Assembly (NCBI RefSeq): GCF_029846235.1
Contig: NZ_JARVWP010000005.1
Span: forward strand, 372,001-436,000
Source of the DNA: Bradyrhizobium sp. CER78
GTDB lineage: Bacteria; Pseudomonadota; Alphaproteobacteria; Rhizobiales; Xanthobacteraceae
Direction: 5' to 3'
DNA: 64,000 nucleotides
Numbering within the stretch: the first letter of the stretch is position 1; each line of letters begins with the position of its first letter. The position numbers and the translations under genes were made by a program. The notes under the pieces are model-generated. The model saw only the letters and a program-made list of their open reading frames with translations, was not told the DNA's origin and did no database searches. Of the stretch, positions 1 to 8,899 are shown piece by piece.

Positions 1-600
1 CAGCGCACGCTGGACGAACAGGGTCGCGCCGGGCTCGAGGAAGAGCGCCGCCTCGCCCATGTCGGGCTGACCCGTGCCCGCCGCCGCGCCAAGATCTATT
101 TCGCGACCAACCGTCGCATCCATGGCACCTGGTCGACCACGATTCCGTCGCGCTTCCTCGACGAGCTGCCGGCGCACAATGTCGAGATCACCGAATCCAA
201 GGGCGGATCGGGCTGGGGCGGCAGCGGCGGCTACGGCGCCTCGCGCTTCGACAACCTCGAATCATTCGGCTCGAGCTATTCGACCCCCGGCTGGCAGCGC
301 GCCCAGGCCAACCGCGGCCGCGGTGGCGGTGGCGGTGGCCGTAGCGGCGGCTTCGAGGAGCGGCAATCCTCCTTTTCGTCCGAAGGCTTCAGTCGCGCCA
401 AGCGCGGTCCCATGGTGATCGAGGGCGAGCTGGTGGCGAAATCCACCGGCACGACGTCGGAATTTTCGCTGGACGATCGGGTGTTTCACCAGAAATTCGG
501 CTACGGCCATGTGGTGAAGATCGACGGCAACAAGCTGACCATCGCCTTTGAAAAGGCCGGCGAGAAGAAGGTGGTCGACAGCTTTGTGGAGCGCGCGTGA
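1..600 (+). CDS. uvrD: ATP-dependent DNA helicase UvrD/PcrA, C-terminal part (5' truncated by window edge)
   Basis: The frame is open from base 1 to the stop at 598-600 and gives the last 199 residues of a superfamily 1 helicase. Helicase motif VI is visible at residues 20-27 (HVGLTRAR), preceded by EEERRLA as in UvrD/PcrA. A Ser/Gly-rich linker follows at about residues 65-115. The last 60 residues form the tudor-like C-terminal domain (VFHQKFGYGHVVKIDGNKL) that in PcrA contacts RNA polymerase. UvrD unwinds DNA in excision and mismatch repair. The ATPase motifs I-V lie outside the window. The gene ends 63 bp before the next one. Confidence 0.93.
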   Translation, partial: QRTLDEQGRAGLEEERRLAHVGLTRARRRAKIYFATNRRIHGTWSTTIPSRFLDELPAHNVEITESKGGSGWGGSGGYGASRFDNLESFGSSYSTPGWQRAQANRGRGGGGGGRSGGFEERQSSFSSEGFSRAKRGPMVIEGELVAKSTGTTSEFSLDDRVFHQKFGYGHVVKIDGNKLTIAFEKAGEKKVVDSFVERA

Positions 601-663
601 CAGAACAGCCTTCTCTGTTCGTAGCCCTTGACCCCAGTTGAATTCATGGGTTGAGATGGCTCC

Positions 664-1077
664 ATGGTCCGGGGTGGGTTTTTCCTTTTTGTCGTCGCGC
701 TCACTGCGCCGTCGCTGGCGGTCGCGGAGACGATCAGCTTTGGCGATTCCGCAGCGCAGCTCGCCAAGGCCTGCGGCGCCGACATCACCGCCAATTGCCG
801 CGGCGTCAACCTCGACTCCAACCGTCTCAAGGAGTGCCTGTCGCGCAACCGCGACGTGATCTCGCCGCAGTGCAAGGAGAGCTACTTCTCCACCCTCGAT
901 GCGATCCAGAAGCGGATCGCGGCGCGCGTGACGGTTGCCAACGCATGCACCCGCGAGATCGTCAAGGTGTGCGGCGGCTCGACCAAGGAGACCAGCAAAT
1001 CGGTGCCCTGCCTTGTCAGCGCCAAGGGCCTCAGCCGCAATTGCGCCCAGGCGATCAATGACGCGGGGTATCAATGA
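664..1077 (+). CDS. Exported Cys-rich repeat protein (GLG1-like cysteine-rich repeats)
   Basis: This is a 137-residue protein with a clear signal peptide (hydrophobic residues 6-20, cleavage likely after AVA at 21). The mature part has eight cysteines in two similar blocks of four, each beginning AxxC and spaced like the cysteine-rich repeats of Golgi-protein-1-type domains found in many rhizobial exported proteins. An oxidising periplasmic location with four disulfides is the natural inference. Its stop overlaps the start of the OmpA-like gene (ATGA at 1074-1077), so the two are probably translationally coupled. The molecular role is unknown. Confidence 0.75.
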   Translation: MVRGGFFLFVVALTAPSLAVAETISFGDSAAQLAKACGADITANCRGVNLDSNRLKECLSRNRDVISPQCKESYFSTLDAIQKRIAARVTVANACTREIVKVCGGSTKETSKSVPCLVSAKGLSRNCAQAINDAGYQ

Positions 1078-1745
1078 TGCGCCGAGGCTTGCGCGATCTT
1101 GGCCTGCTCGGCACGCTGGCCCTGGTGGCGATGCCGCTCGCGCCGGCGCATGCGCAGACCGCCGTCACGCGCGATGACGTCATCGCCAAGTTGAACCATT
1201 TCGACACGGCCGCCGAGATCGACGTACCGGCGTTACGCCAGCAGGTTGCCGAACGATCGAAGTCGCGCTCGAAGAACGAGCCGCCTCCCTCGAAGCGGCC
1301 GCCGATCGCGCCCGACCTGAACAACCTGCCGGCGTTCAATGCCGACATCCAGTTCGACGTCGACACGCCGATCGTGCTGCCGGACTCCTACCAGACCGTC
1401 GGGCGCATCGCCGATGCGCTGACCCACTCCTCGCTGCTGCCGTACACCTTCCTGATCGTCGGTCACATCGAATCGACGGGCCGGCGCGAGAACAACGTGA
1501 TCCTGAGCCAGCGGCGCGCCGACGCGATCCGCGACATCCTGGTCAACACCTTCAAGATTGCGCCCAAGCGCCTGCAGTCGGTCGGGCTCGGCGAGGAGCA
1601 GTTGCTCGACCCCGCCCGCCCCAACGCGCCGGCCAACAACCAGGTGCAGATCCTGCTGGTCGCGAAGGTCGCCGACGAGCCGCCCGCGCACTCCGCCCCG
1701 GCGGCGGCGGCCAAGAAGCCGACGAAACCGGCGAAGCGGCATTAG
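1074..1745 (+). CDS. OmpA-family periplasmic/outer-membrane protein
   Basis: This 223-residue protein has a signal peptide (cleavage near AHA-Q, residue 28) and a C-terminal OmpA-like peptidoglycan-binding domain at about residues 85-205. The signature is visible as GHIESTGRRENNVILSQRRA, where the usual GHTD is GHIE, so the Asp that binds diaminopimelate is Glu here. There is no N-terminal beta-barrel; a basic, Pro-rich stretch (residues 60-80) precedes the domain and an Ala/Lys-rich tail follows it. ATG at 1074 overlaps the previous stop; ATG at 1077 is the alternative. It may link peptidoglycan to the Cys-rich partner. Confidence 0.82.
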   Translation: MMRRGLRDLGLLGTLALVAMPLAPAHAQTAVTRDDVIAKLNHFDTAAEIDVPALRQQVAERSKSRSKNEPPPSKRPPIAPDLNNLPAFNADIQFDVDTPIVLPDSYQTVGRIADALTHSSLLPYTFLIVGHIESTGRRENNVILSQRRADAIRDILVNTFKIAPKRLQSVGLGEEQLLDPARPNAPANNQVQILLVAKVADEPPAHSAPAAAAKKPTKPAKRH

Positions 1746-1795
1746 CGCGGCCTTTCCGCCACACCGCAGAACGATTTTTCTGCCCCGGCGGGTGA

Positions 1796-1824
1796 TTGCA
1801 GAACGGAATATGCGTTCTTATCTG
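1796..1824 (+). promoter_or_regulatory. Candidate sigma-70-like promoter of the ABC-2 operon
   Basis: TTGCAG (1796-1801) is followed after 17 bp by TATCTG (1819-1824), about 70 bp before the ATG at 1897. The spacing is right, but the -10 is imperfect, so this is only a candidate. Confidence 0.3.
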
Positions 1825-1896
1825 GGCTGAACCCGCATCACGCCCTCGCCCGGGCTCAAATCCGCGCGCGCCCTTCCCTCACGCTTCCGATCCCCG

Positions 1897-2803
<907 letters not shown>

Positions 2804-2820
<17 letters not shown>

Positions 2821-2880
2821 AGTTCCTATCAGTTTTGCCGCACCCTCTTCATAGGAACTTCAAACTCTAATGCCGCACCA
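2804..2880. repeat. Large imperfect palindrome 1 between the ABC subunit genes
   Basis: The left arm at 2804-2829 (TGGTGCGGCA, then AGTTTGAAGTTCCTAT) pairs with 2851-2880, with a 4-nt bulge at 2867-2870. The loop contains another GTTTTGCCGCAC stretch. The left arm includes the last codons and the stop of the ATPase gene, so the element has become part of the coding sequence. Confidence 0.85.
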
Positions 2881-2894
2881 GAATCATAAATTTT

Positions 2895-2969
2895 CTAGCG
2901 CTCCCTTGATTTCGAAGTTCGCATCGGGGGCTCCGCGAATGTATGCGAACTTCGAAATCAGAGCGCTAG
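2895..2969. repeat. Large palindrome 2, related to palindrome 1
   Basis: The arms are CTAGCGCTC (2895-2903) plus TGATTTCGAAGTTCGCAT (2907-2924), and their complements at 2943-2960 and 2961-2969; the loop can form a smaller GC hairpin. It shares the core GAAGTTC with palindrome 1. It ends 10 bp before the ATG of the permease gene, so its hairpin could affect translation of that gene. Confidence 0.85.
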
Positions 2970-2979
2970 TGAGGGCGCC

Positions 2980-3741
2980 ATGAACTACCGCGCAATCCAG
3001 GCGATCTATCTGTTCGAAATGGCGCGCACCTGGCGCACGCTGCTGCAGAGCATCGTCTCGCCTGTGGTCTCGACCTCGCTGTATTTCGTGGTGTTCGGCG
3101 CCGCGATCGGCTCTCGCATCACCGAGGTCGAGGGCGTCAGCTACGGCACCTTCATCGTGCCGGGCCTCGTGATGCTGTCGGTCTTGACCCAGAGCATCTC
3201 GAATGCCTCGTTCGGCATCTACTTTCCGAAATTCGCCGGCACGATCTACGAGATCCTGTCGGCGCCGATCTCCTATTTCGAGATCGTCATCGGCTATGTC
3301 GGCGCCGCCGCCACCAAGTCGATCATTCTCGGCCTGATCATCCTGGCGACCGCCGGACTTTTTGTACCTTTGCACATCGCCCATCCGGTGTGGATGCTGA
3401 CCTTCCTGGTGCTGACGGCGGTCACCTTCAGCCTGTTCGGCTTCATCATCGGCATCTGGGCCGACGGCTTCGAGAAGCTGCAGATGATCCCGATGCTGGT
3501 GGTGACGCCGCTCACCTTCCTCGGCGGCAGCTTCTATTCGGTGAACATGCTGCCGTCGGGCTGGCGCACCATCACACTGTTCAACCCGGTGGTCTATCTG
3601 ATCTCCGGCTTCCGCTGGAGCTTCTACGAGATCGCCGACGTCAGCGTCGGGCTCAGCCTCGGCATGACCGCGGCCTTTCTGGTCGCCTGCATGGTGATCG
3701 TGGCGTGGATATTCCGGACGGGATATCGGCTGAAGAACTGA
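2980..3741 (+). CDS. ABC-2 type transporter permease
   Basis: This 253-residue membrane protein has six predicted membrane segments (roughly residues 25-50, 60-80, 105-130, 140-160, 170-190, 225-247) and the conserved ABC-2 stretch [16 protein letters not shown] between segments 5 and 6. It pairs with the ATP-binding protein at 1897-2820. Together they would form a two-plus-two exporter like YadGH. It has no RBS standing clear of the preceding palindrome: the sequence just before the ATG is GAGGGCGCC. Confidence 0.9.
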   Translation: MNYRAIQAIYLFEMARTWRTLLQSIVSPVVSTSLYFVVFGAAIGSRITEVEGVSYGTFIVPGLVMLSVLTQSISNASFGIYFPKFAGTIYEILSAPISYFEIVIGYVGAAATKSIILGLIILATAGLFVPLHIAHPVWMLTFLVLTAVTFSLFGFIIGIWADGFEKLQMIPMLVVTPLTFLGGSFYSVNMLPSGWRTITLFNPVVYLISGFRWSFYEIADVSVGLSLGMTAAFLVACMVIVAWIFRTGYRLKN

Positions 3742-3753
3742 ATAGGCTTCAGT

Positions 3754-3835
3754 AGCCCGGATGGAGCGAAGCGCAATCCGGGACCTTTATCGCCAGGCCT
3801 GCAGAACCCGGATTTCGCTGCGCTCCATCCGGGCT
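3754..3835. repeat. Intergenic palindromic repeat (CCCGGATGGAGCG type)
   Basis: The arms AGCCCGGATGGAGCGAAGCG (3754-3773) and its near complement at 3815-3835 enclose two CCGGG blocks. This is a REP-like element common in intergenic regions of Bradyrhizobium and relatives. It sits between the convergent ABC permease and glycine-rich protein genes and could act as a bidirectional stop. Confidence 0.8.
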
Positions 3836-3850
3836 GCGTGCTCCCAACAA

Positions 3851-4180
3851 TCAATAGCAGTGGAAATGGCCGTGGCGATAATAACCGCGGCAGCGGTGGC
3901 CCCGGCGATAGCCGCGATCCGGGATGCCGAACACGCCTTTGACCGCGCCCATGGCGCCACCGACCCCGGCACCGACGGCACCGCCAACGACGCCGCCCAC
4001 CGGACCCGCGACCCGGTTGCCCTCATAGGCACCCTCATGGGCCCCGCGGACGATGCCTTGGGCATGGCCGGCATGGGGCACTGCGACCAGCGTCAATGCG
4101 AGGGCTGCGGCCGCAAGCAGGAACCGCGCGGAGAGGCCGGCGGGAGCGACGGCCGCGATCTTAACCTTGGTGTTGTTCAT
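3851..4180 (-). CDS. Small exported glycine-rich protein
   Basis: This is a 109-residue protein. Residues 1-41 form a signal peptide with an extended n-region (AGHA-Q cleavage). The mature part has a glycine-zipper-like run (residues 60-85, repeated GGxxGxxxG), then a His/Arg/Tyr-rich tail ending GHFHCY with two cysteines. Glycine-zipper segments often associate with the outer membrane, so an envelope role is plausible but unproven. It is divergent from the L,D-transpeptidase gene across a 283-bp gap. Confidence 0.75.
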   Translation of the reverse strand: MNNTKVKIAAVAPAGLSARFLLAAAALALTLVAVPHAGHAQGIVRGAHEGAYEGNRVAGPVGGVVGGAVGAGVGGAMGAVKGVFGIPDRGYRRGHRCRGYYRHGHFHCY

Positions 4181-4463
4181 CTGGATTCCTTGATGCGCGA
4201 CGCGAACGCGCCGCTGGGCGGGATTGTGAAACGCTCATGCGGCCAAATAGTTGCGCGTCGGCGACCAATTGGGGCCGTGGTCGCGGCTGCTCGCGAAAAT
4301 GTCAGCCTGTCGTGACGGGCAGGCCTGCCTTCGGCCTTGTTTGCGCCGTGCGCGGGATTAACGATGCACCGGACCCTCACTGGAACCAAATTCGGATTCC
4401 ATGCATATTGGTTGCCGGGGACGGAGAGCCGCTACTGCGACAGGCCTGGAGACCAAAGGTAAA
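4181..4463. other. Divergent intergenic region
   Basis: This is 283 bp between the divergent glycine-rich and L,D-transpeptidase genes. It must hold both promoters, but I see no convincing -35/-10 pair. An upstream in-frame ATG at 4401 would add 21 non-signal residues to the transpeptidase and is not favoured. Confidence 0.4.
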
Positions 4464-5258
4464 ATGCGTTCGTTCCTCATTGCGTTCACTTCCGTGATGC
4501 TTTTCACGGCCGGCGCCGCGCAGGCCAAGGTCGATATCACCATCGACAAGGACAACCAGCAGATGACCGTCGCCGTCGACGGTGTCGCGCGCTATCACTG
4601 GCCGGTCTCGACCGGGATCCCATCGCGCGAAACGCCGAACGGCAGCTTCCGCGCCTTCCGGATGGAAGAGGATCACTACTCCAAGGAATTCGACGACGCG
4701 CCGATGCCGCATTCGATCTTCTTCACCAAGATCGGGCACGCGATTCACGGCACCGACTCGGTGAACCGCTTGGGCTCGCCGGCCTCGCATGGTTGCGTGC
4801 GGCTGTCGCGCGACAACGCAACGACGCTCTACGCGCTGGTCCAGAAGGAAGGCGTGCTCAACACCACCGTGACGTTGACCGGCTCGTCCCAGGTCGCGCT
4901 GGCGCGCAATCCGCGCGGGCGCAACGGCACCGCGGTCGCCCGCCGCGCGCCGCAGCAGGAAGACGAGCAGTACGGCACCGCCGCCGCCGGCGATCCCGTC
5001 GTCCTGACACCGCAGCCGCGCGAATATCCGGCGCAGGCCCGCGTCGACGATGGCTACATCTATCCGGCCGACGGCAGCTCGACCGCGCAGCGCTACCCGG
5101 CGCCGCCGTCAAGCCGCCGCGTCTACGACGCGCAGGCCTACGGCCAGCAGCAGTACTACGGCAACCAGGGCTACGCCGCGGCGCCGCAAGGCTATTACCA
5201 GCCGCGGCCGTACTACCCGCGGCAGCGCGACTTCTACGGCAACAACTATCAGGATTGA
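4464..5258 (+). CDS. L,D-transpeptidase (YkuD domain)
   Basis: Start taken at ATG 4464 because it puts a normal signal peptide first (MRSFLIAFTS, cleavage after AQA at 21). The YkuD domain covers about 22-135 and holds HAIHG (92-96) and the catalytic SHGCVR (Cys111). These enzymes make 3-3 peptidoglycan cross-links or attach proteins to the wall, which are abundant in Rhizobiales. Residues 150-264 are a low-complexity Pro/Gln/Tyr-rich tail of unknown role. The gene stands alone, so it is likely transcribed by itself. Confidence 0.92.
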   Translation: MRSFLIAFTSVMLFTAGAAQAKVDITIDKDNQQMTVAVDGVARYHWPVSTGIPSRETPNGSFRAFRMEEDHYSKEFDDAPMPHSIFFTKIGHAIHGTDSVNRLGSPASHGCVRLSRDNATTLYALVQKEGVLNTTVTLTGSSQVALARNPRGRNGTAVARRAPQQEDEQYGTAAAGDPVVLTPQPREYPAQARVDDGYIYPADGSSTAQRYPAPPSSRRVYDAQAYGQQQYYGNQGYAAAPQGYYQPRPYYPRQRDFYGNNYQD

Positions 5259-5517
5259 GGCGCGCGCCTGAGCCGCCGGCGGTGCCATCATCGCGCGCCG
5301 CCAGGTCCCGAAGCCTCCTCACCCGCTTGTGACCGCCTCGAAGGGCACGCGACGTCCTGCGCCGTGGCCCGTCGTCGCGCTGTCATCTGATTGTAAAATT
5401 AGCCCGATATTCGGCGGCAATAGCGCCCGCCTTGGCCCCGGACGGCCGATCCAAGCGGAATGCCCGGTGAAATCAGGGCGAGAAGCGCGGGTCACGTAGG
5501 CAGTATCAGAGGTCAAA

Positions 5518-6363
5518 ATGAAACGGGGCTTCGTTGTCCTTTGCCTGTGCATCGTGGCGATGGCCGGCTATTTCACGACGGACCGATGGGCCATCAGCCA
5601 CACCACGCTGACGTTCCATGACGTGCTGCGCGACGACCGCAACGTCACGGTCGAGGTGGCGGTTCGCCGCGACCGGCAAATGCAGGCGATGGCCGAGATG
5701 ATCGAGCTGCCGGTCGCGATCCTGAGCCACGGCAACACCGTCAAGAATACCGAGTACTCGTTCCTCACCAACGTGTTCGCGTCACGCGGCTACCTCGTGG
5801 TCAGCATTCAGCACGATCTCGACACCGATTCGCCGATGGTGACCAAGGTGGGCGAGGAATATGTCGGACGCCGCATGCAGTACAATCGCGGCGTCTTCAA
5901 CATCATGTATGCGATCGACGAGCTCAAGAAGCTCTATCCGAATGCAAACTATCGCGCGCTGACGCTGATCGGTCATTCCAACGGCGGCGACATCTCGATG
6001 TTCTTCGCCAAGCAGCATCCCGACCTGGTCAAGAAGGTCGTGACGCTGGACAATCTGCGCGTCCCCTTCATCACCGACAGCAAGATCAAGATCCTCTCGT
6101 TCCGTTCCAGGGACCCGGTGTTCAAGGCCGATCCGGGCGTCGTGCCTGACGAGGAGACCTGCGCCAGGCTCGGCATCAAGGTGGTCCGAACCGAATTCCA
6201 TCACAACGACCTCAGCGATCGCGGCCCCGAGAGCGCGAAGTCGTCGATCCAGGCGGGCGTGGAGCAGTTCCTCGACGAGGACGGCGGCGAGAGCACGCCG
6301 ACGATGCCGCTGCTCGCCGCGTCGACACCCGCCTCCGCGGCGGCGGCACCGGAGAAAAAATAG
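5518..6363 (+). CDS. Exported or membrane-anchored alpha/beta hydrolase
   Basis: This 281-residue protein has an N-terminal hydrophobic segment (residues 4-20) that acts as signal or anchor. The nucleophile elbow GHSNG is at 152-156 (Ser154), an acid candidate is in SRDPVF (Asp199) and a His candidate in FHHND (228-229), so the triad looks complete. An oxyanion-type motif LSHGN is at 69-73. The C-terminus (about 245-281) is Ala/Pro-rich and disordered. The substrate is unknown; the fold resembles dienelactone hydrolase/chlorophyllase-type enzymes. Confidence 0.8.
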   Translation: MKRGFVVLCLCIVAMAGYFTTDRWAISHTTLTFHDVLRDDRNVTVEVAVRRDRQMQAMAEMIELPVAILSHGNTVKNTEYSFLTNVFASRGYLVVSIQHDLDTDSPMVTKVGEEYVGRRMQYNRGVFNIMYAIDELKKLYPNANYRALTLIGHSNGGDISMFFAKQHPDLVKKVVTLDNLRVPFITDSKIKILSFRSRDPVFKADPGVVPDEETCARLGIKVVRTEFHHNDLSDRGPESAKSSIQAGVEQFLDEDGGESTPTMPLLAASTPASAAAAPEKK

Positions 6364-6411
6364 CGATCGCGTAGACGCCGACGCGCGTTCTCCGGTGCTG
6401 CCGGGCAGCAC

Positions 6412-6969
6412 TTACGCACGCGCGCTGCGATGAGCGCTGGCAACGAGCCAGATCGCCGAAAGCAGGAAATAGAACGCGCCGAATCCCGCATAGGGAGCGA
6501 CGTCCAGAATTGTCGGCGCGACGGTGCCGATCGATCGGCTGATCATGTAGCCGCCGGCCAGCGCCGACTGCGCGCCGCTCAGGATCATCGCCCATTGCGC
6601 GCCGTAGTCGCGCCAGCGCCTGGCGCCGGTGACCAATTGCAGCACGCCCGAGAGGATCGCCCAAATTCCGAATACGGCGAGTACGGCATAGCTGCTGTGG
6701 CCGACCGCCACGATCACGGCGAGCGCGGTAATCGCGCTGACTACGGCATTCAAGGTCTGGGATGGATTGGCGATCAGCCCGCCATTGACCCGGGCGTCAG
6801 CCAGATTGGCGACGCCGTCCCATGCCGGGTAGATCACGAGCAGAAACGCGGCGGGGCCAGCTTGCGCGCTGAACAGGACGGCGGCGGCGACCCAGGCGAT
6901 CGAGAAGACGGCGCGCCCGAAATAGTAGGATTGCAGCCAGCTGGATTGGGCTGAAAGTCGGCTTTGCAT
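6412..6969 (-). CDS. HdeD/DUF308-like multi-pass membrane protein
   Basis: This 185-residue protein has about six hydrophobic segments in three hairpins, as in the acid-resistance membrane protein HdeD family. ATG at 6969 follows a good RBS (CAGGAG at 6975-6980). It is divergent from a TetR regulator, and a perfect 30-bp palindrome lies 14 bp upstream of the start, so it is almost certainly the regulator's target. Function is unknown beyond a likely stress role. It converges with the hydrolase gene at 6363. Confidence 0.75.
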   Translation of the reverse strand: MQSRLSAQSSWLQSYYFGRAVFSIAWVAAAVLFSAQAGPAAFLLVIYPAWDGVANLADARVNGGLIANPSQTLNAVVSAITALAVIVAVGHSSYAVLAVFGIWAILSGVLQLVTGARRWRDYGAQWAMILSGAQSALAGGYMISRSIGTVAPTILDVAPYAGFGAFYFLLSAIWLVASAHRSARA

Positions 6970-6983
6970 TGGGTGACTCCTGT

Positions 6984-7013
6984 GATTATCTACCTACTAG
7001 TAGGTAGATAATC
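6984..7013. promoter_or_regulatory. Perfect 30-bp palindrome, probable TetR operator for the DUF308 gene
   Basis: GATTATCTACCTACT is followed immediately by its exact complement AGTAGGTAGATAATC. The site lies just upstream of the start codon at 6969, where it would block transcription. The half-site CCTAC recurs upstream of the regulator gene at 7085-7100. Confidence 0.85.
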
Positions 7014-7073
7014 GTTTCAGGTCAATCAGGCGGCGGGACACCTTCTTGTGTCGAGCAGAGGCGCTACCCCGCC

Positions 7074-7102
7074 TTGACAACTTACCTACCGGAAGGTAGG
7101 CG
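7074..7102 (+). promoter_or_regulatory. Promoter and second operator of the TetR gene
   Basis: TTGACA (7074-7079) is a perfect -35 element; a weak -10 (TAGGCG) follows after 17 bp at 7097. The inverted CCTACC (7085-7090) and GGTAGG (7095-7100) lies between and over these elements and shares its half-site with the 30-bp palindrome at 6984-7013. This fits autoregulation. Confidence 0.6.
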
Positions 7103-7109
7103 CGCGCAC

Positions 7110-7697
7110 ATGAACTCAATGATTTCGACTTCAGAGCGGATCCTCGATGTCGCGCAGTCTCTCATCGTCGCGGGAGGCTATAACGGGTTCAGCTATGCCG
7201 ACATTTCCGATGCGATCGGCATCAGGAAAGCGAGCATCCACCATCACTTCCCGACCAAGGCCGAGCTGGTTTCGGCGCTGATTGATCGCTACAGGCAGCA
7301 GACTGAGCAGGGCCTGAAGTCGCTTCGAGAGCGGTCCGCGAGCCCGGCCGACCAACTGCAGTCCTACGTGAACTTCTGGCAGACGTGCATTCGAGACGGG
7401 TCACTGCCCTTCTGCGTCTGTGCGATGCTTGCCGGCGAGATGCCGATGTTGCCGGAACAAGTCGCCTCACGCGTCCGCGCCCATTTCCATCATCTCGCGG
7501 CATGGCTCACCTCGGTGCTGCAGGTCGGCGCAGAACAGCGCCTGCTCCGGCTGGACAAGCGGCCGGAAGAGGAGGCCCAGATGCTGATGGCATCGGTCCA
7601 TGGCGCGATGCTCTCCGCGCGGGCGTTCGACGATCCCGCAGTGTTTGCCGCAATCGTCAAGCCGCAGATCGCAAAGCTGCTATTATCGGACAGCTAG
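7110..7697 (+). CDS. TetR/AcrR family transcriptional regulator
   Basis: The protein is 195 residues from ATG 7110. A TTG at 7074 is in frame but coincides with the -35 box and is rejected. The N-terminal TetR helix-turn-helix spans about 23-52 (FSYADISDAIGIRKASIHHHF), matching the family pattern. The C-terminal ligand domain contains three cysteines (FCVCAMLAGE), which could sense redox or electrophiles. It is divergent from the DUF308 membrane protein and likely controls both genes through the shared palindromes. Confidence 0.9.
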   Translation: MNSMISTSERILDVAQSLIVAGGYNGFSYADISDAIGIRKASIHHHFPTKAELVSALIDRYRQQTEQGLKSLRERSASPADQLQSYVNFWQTCIRDGSLPFCVCAMLAGEMPMLPEQVASRVRAHFHHLAAWLTSVLQVGAEQRLLRLDKRPEEEAQMLMASVHGAMLSARAFDDPAVFAAIVKPQIAKLLLSDS

Positions 7698-7789
7698 CAA
7701 CCAATCAGATCTGCAATCTCCGGAGGAGTCTTGACGTTGTTCCCGATTTGTTCTATTCTACGATCTCCCTTTTGTTGGTGTTGCTTTTG

Positions 7790-8899
7790 ATGTCCGGTTC
7801 GTTTCCTCAAGCGCTGCGCGCTGCATGTCTCGTCGCTTGCCTGACAGTGTTTGTGCCGCCGGCTTCAGCAGACCCTGCGAATGCACAGGAAAGCCGTCAG
7901 TCGCCGCCCCCCACACCCGTTCCGACATTTGAATCGCTGCCTCACACCGCATTACCGAAGGTGCGCTTCCACGGCTGGTGTGGCCGGAATGACCGATATC
8001 TTCTCGACGAGAACGGACAACTGAATGCCTATGAGGCCGGTACCAAGGTCGCGGGAGTGGCCATTTCGCCCGATCGCTCATGGCAGTGTAGCCGCGACGG
8101 ACGGCAACTGATCTACATCAGCATACCGCATGTTTTCCTGGTTGATATCGCAAGCGGCGACAGTCGATGGATTGCGTCATATGACGAACGGCCAAGTGAG
8201 GTGGCGTTCTCGCCAGATTTTGAGAGCGTCGCAAGCTCCAGTCCACTGGAACTAAAGCCGCAGGCGCCCCAGCTCAAGGTCATTCTGGTCAAAGAGAAGA
8301 AGACAAAAGGCAAGACGGAACGGCCTGAGTGGATCAAATGGAGCGAGAATGGCGCGGAGATAGCCGTGGTCTATCCAACATCCGTCGAAATTCTGGACCG
8401 CAACGGCGCCACTATCGTCTCTATGACGAAACCAAACACTGGATGGGTCAAGGACGGTTGGTTCGAAAAAGATCAACGCGCGCTGACGCTTTTTATGGAG
8501 ACAGAGCAGCCTCCAGGATCAGTTCTCAAATGTAGCCTCGCCGGAAAAAGGTGCTTCCGCCGCCCGCGAATTGAGTCGATCTCGATCGGTGGGCGGGGAA
8601 CGGTGGGCACCGTAATTCCCTTGGGCAAGCCTCCGGTGCGGGAAGACGACTCGATCCTCATCTCGGAGAAATACGCTGCCGAGATCAGAGACACCAATTC
8701 CAGACTTCTCGTACGTCAGGTGTTTTCAACCAGGACCGGCCTTTGGTCGTTTCACATTGCGGTGTCCCCTTCCGGAAAGTGGTCGATCCTGACGTGGGAC
8801 AACGAGCACCAACCAGGATGCGTATCCAGAGAGGGCACCGCCAGCGTTTACAAATGCAGGCAGGGAATGCTCGTGGATTTAACCAAGGTGATTAAATGA
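7790..8899 (+). CDS. Exported protein of unknown function, beta-propeller-like
   Basis: Start taken at ATG 7790, which gives a signal peptide MSGSFPQALRAAC with cleavage after PASA (residue 27); TTG 7748 is an alternative. The 369-residue product contains repeated short segments such as VAISPDRSW, VAFSPDFES, IKWSENGAEIAV and IAVSPSGKWSIL, which resemble WD40/TolB-like propeller blades. No family is recognised with certainty. Its stop overlaps the ATG of the M23 peptidase gene (ATGA at 8896), so the two are co-translated. The stretch looks less GC-rich than its neighbours. Confidence 0.6.
   Translation: MSGSFPQALRAACLVACLTVFVPPASADPANAQESRQSPPPTPVPTFESLPHTALPKVRFHGWCGRNDRYLLDENGQLNAYEAGTKVAGVAISPDRSWQCSRDGRQLIYISIPHVFLVDIASGDSRWIASYDERPSEVAFSPDFESVASSSPLELKPQAPQLKVILVKEKKTKGKTERPEWIKWSENGAEIAVVYPTSVEILDRNGATIVSMTKPNTGWVKDGWFEKDQRALTLFMETEQPPGSVLKCSLAGKRCFRRPRIESISIGGRGTVGTVIPLGKPPVREDDSILISEKYAAEIRDTNSRLLVRQVFSTRTGLWSFHIAVSPSGKWSILTWDNEHQPGCVSREGTASVYKCRQGMLVDLTKVIK

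Noticed and set aside
7074..7109. TTG at 7074 as the start of the TetR gene
   Set aside because: TTGACA there is a perfect -35 element and the operator half-sites lie inside the extra codons; ATG 7110 fits the family N-terminus.
7385..7789. Upstream extension of the propeller-like protein inside the TetR gene
   Set aside because: It overlaps the TetR coding region and lacks any signal peptide; the secretion signal begins at 7790.
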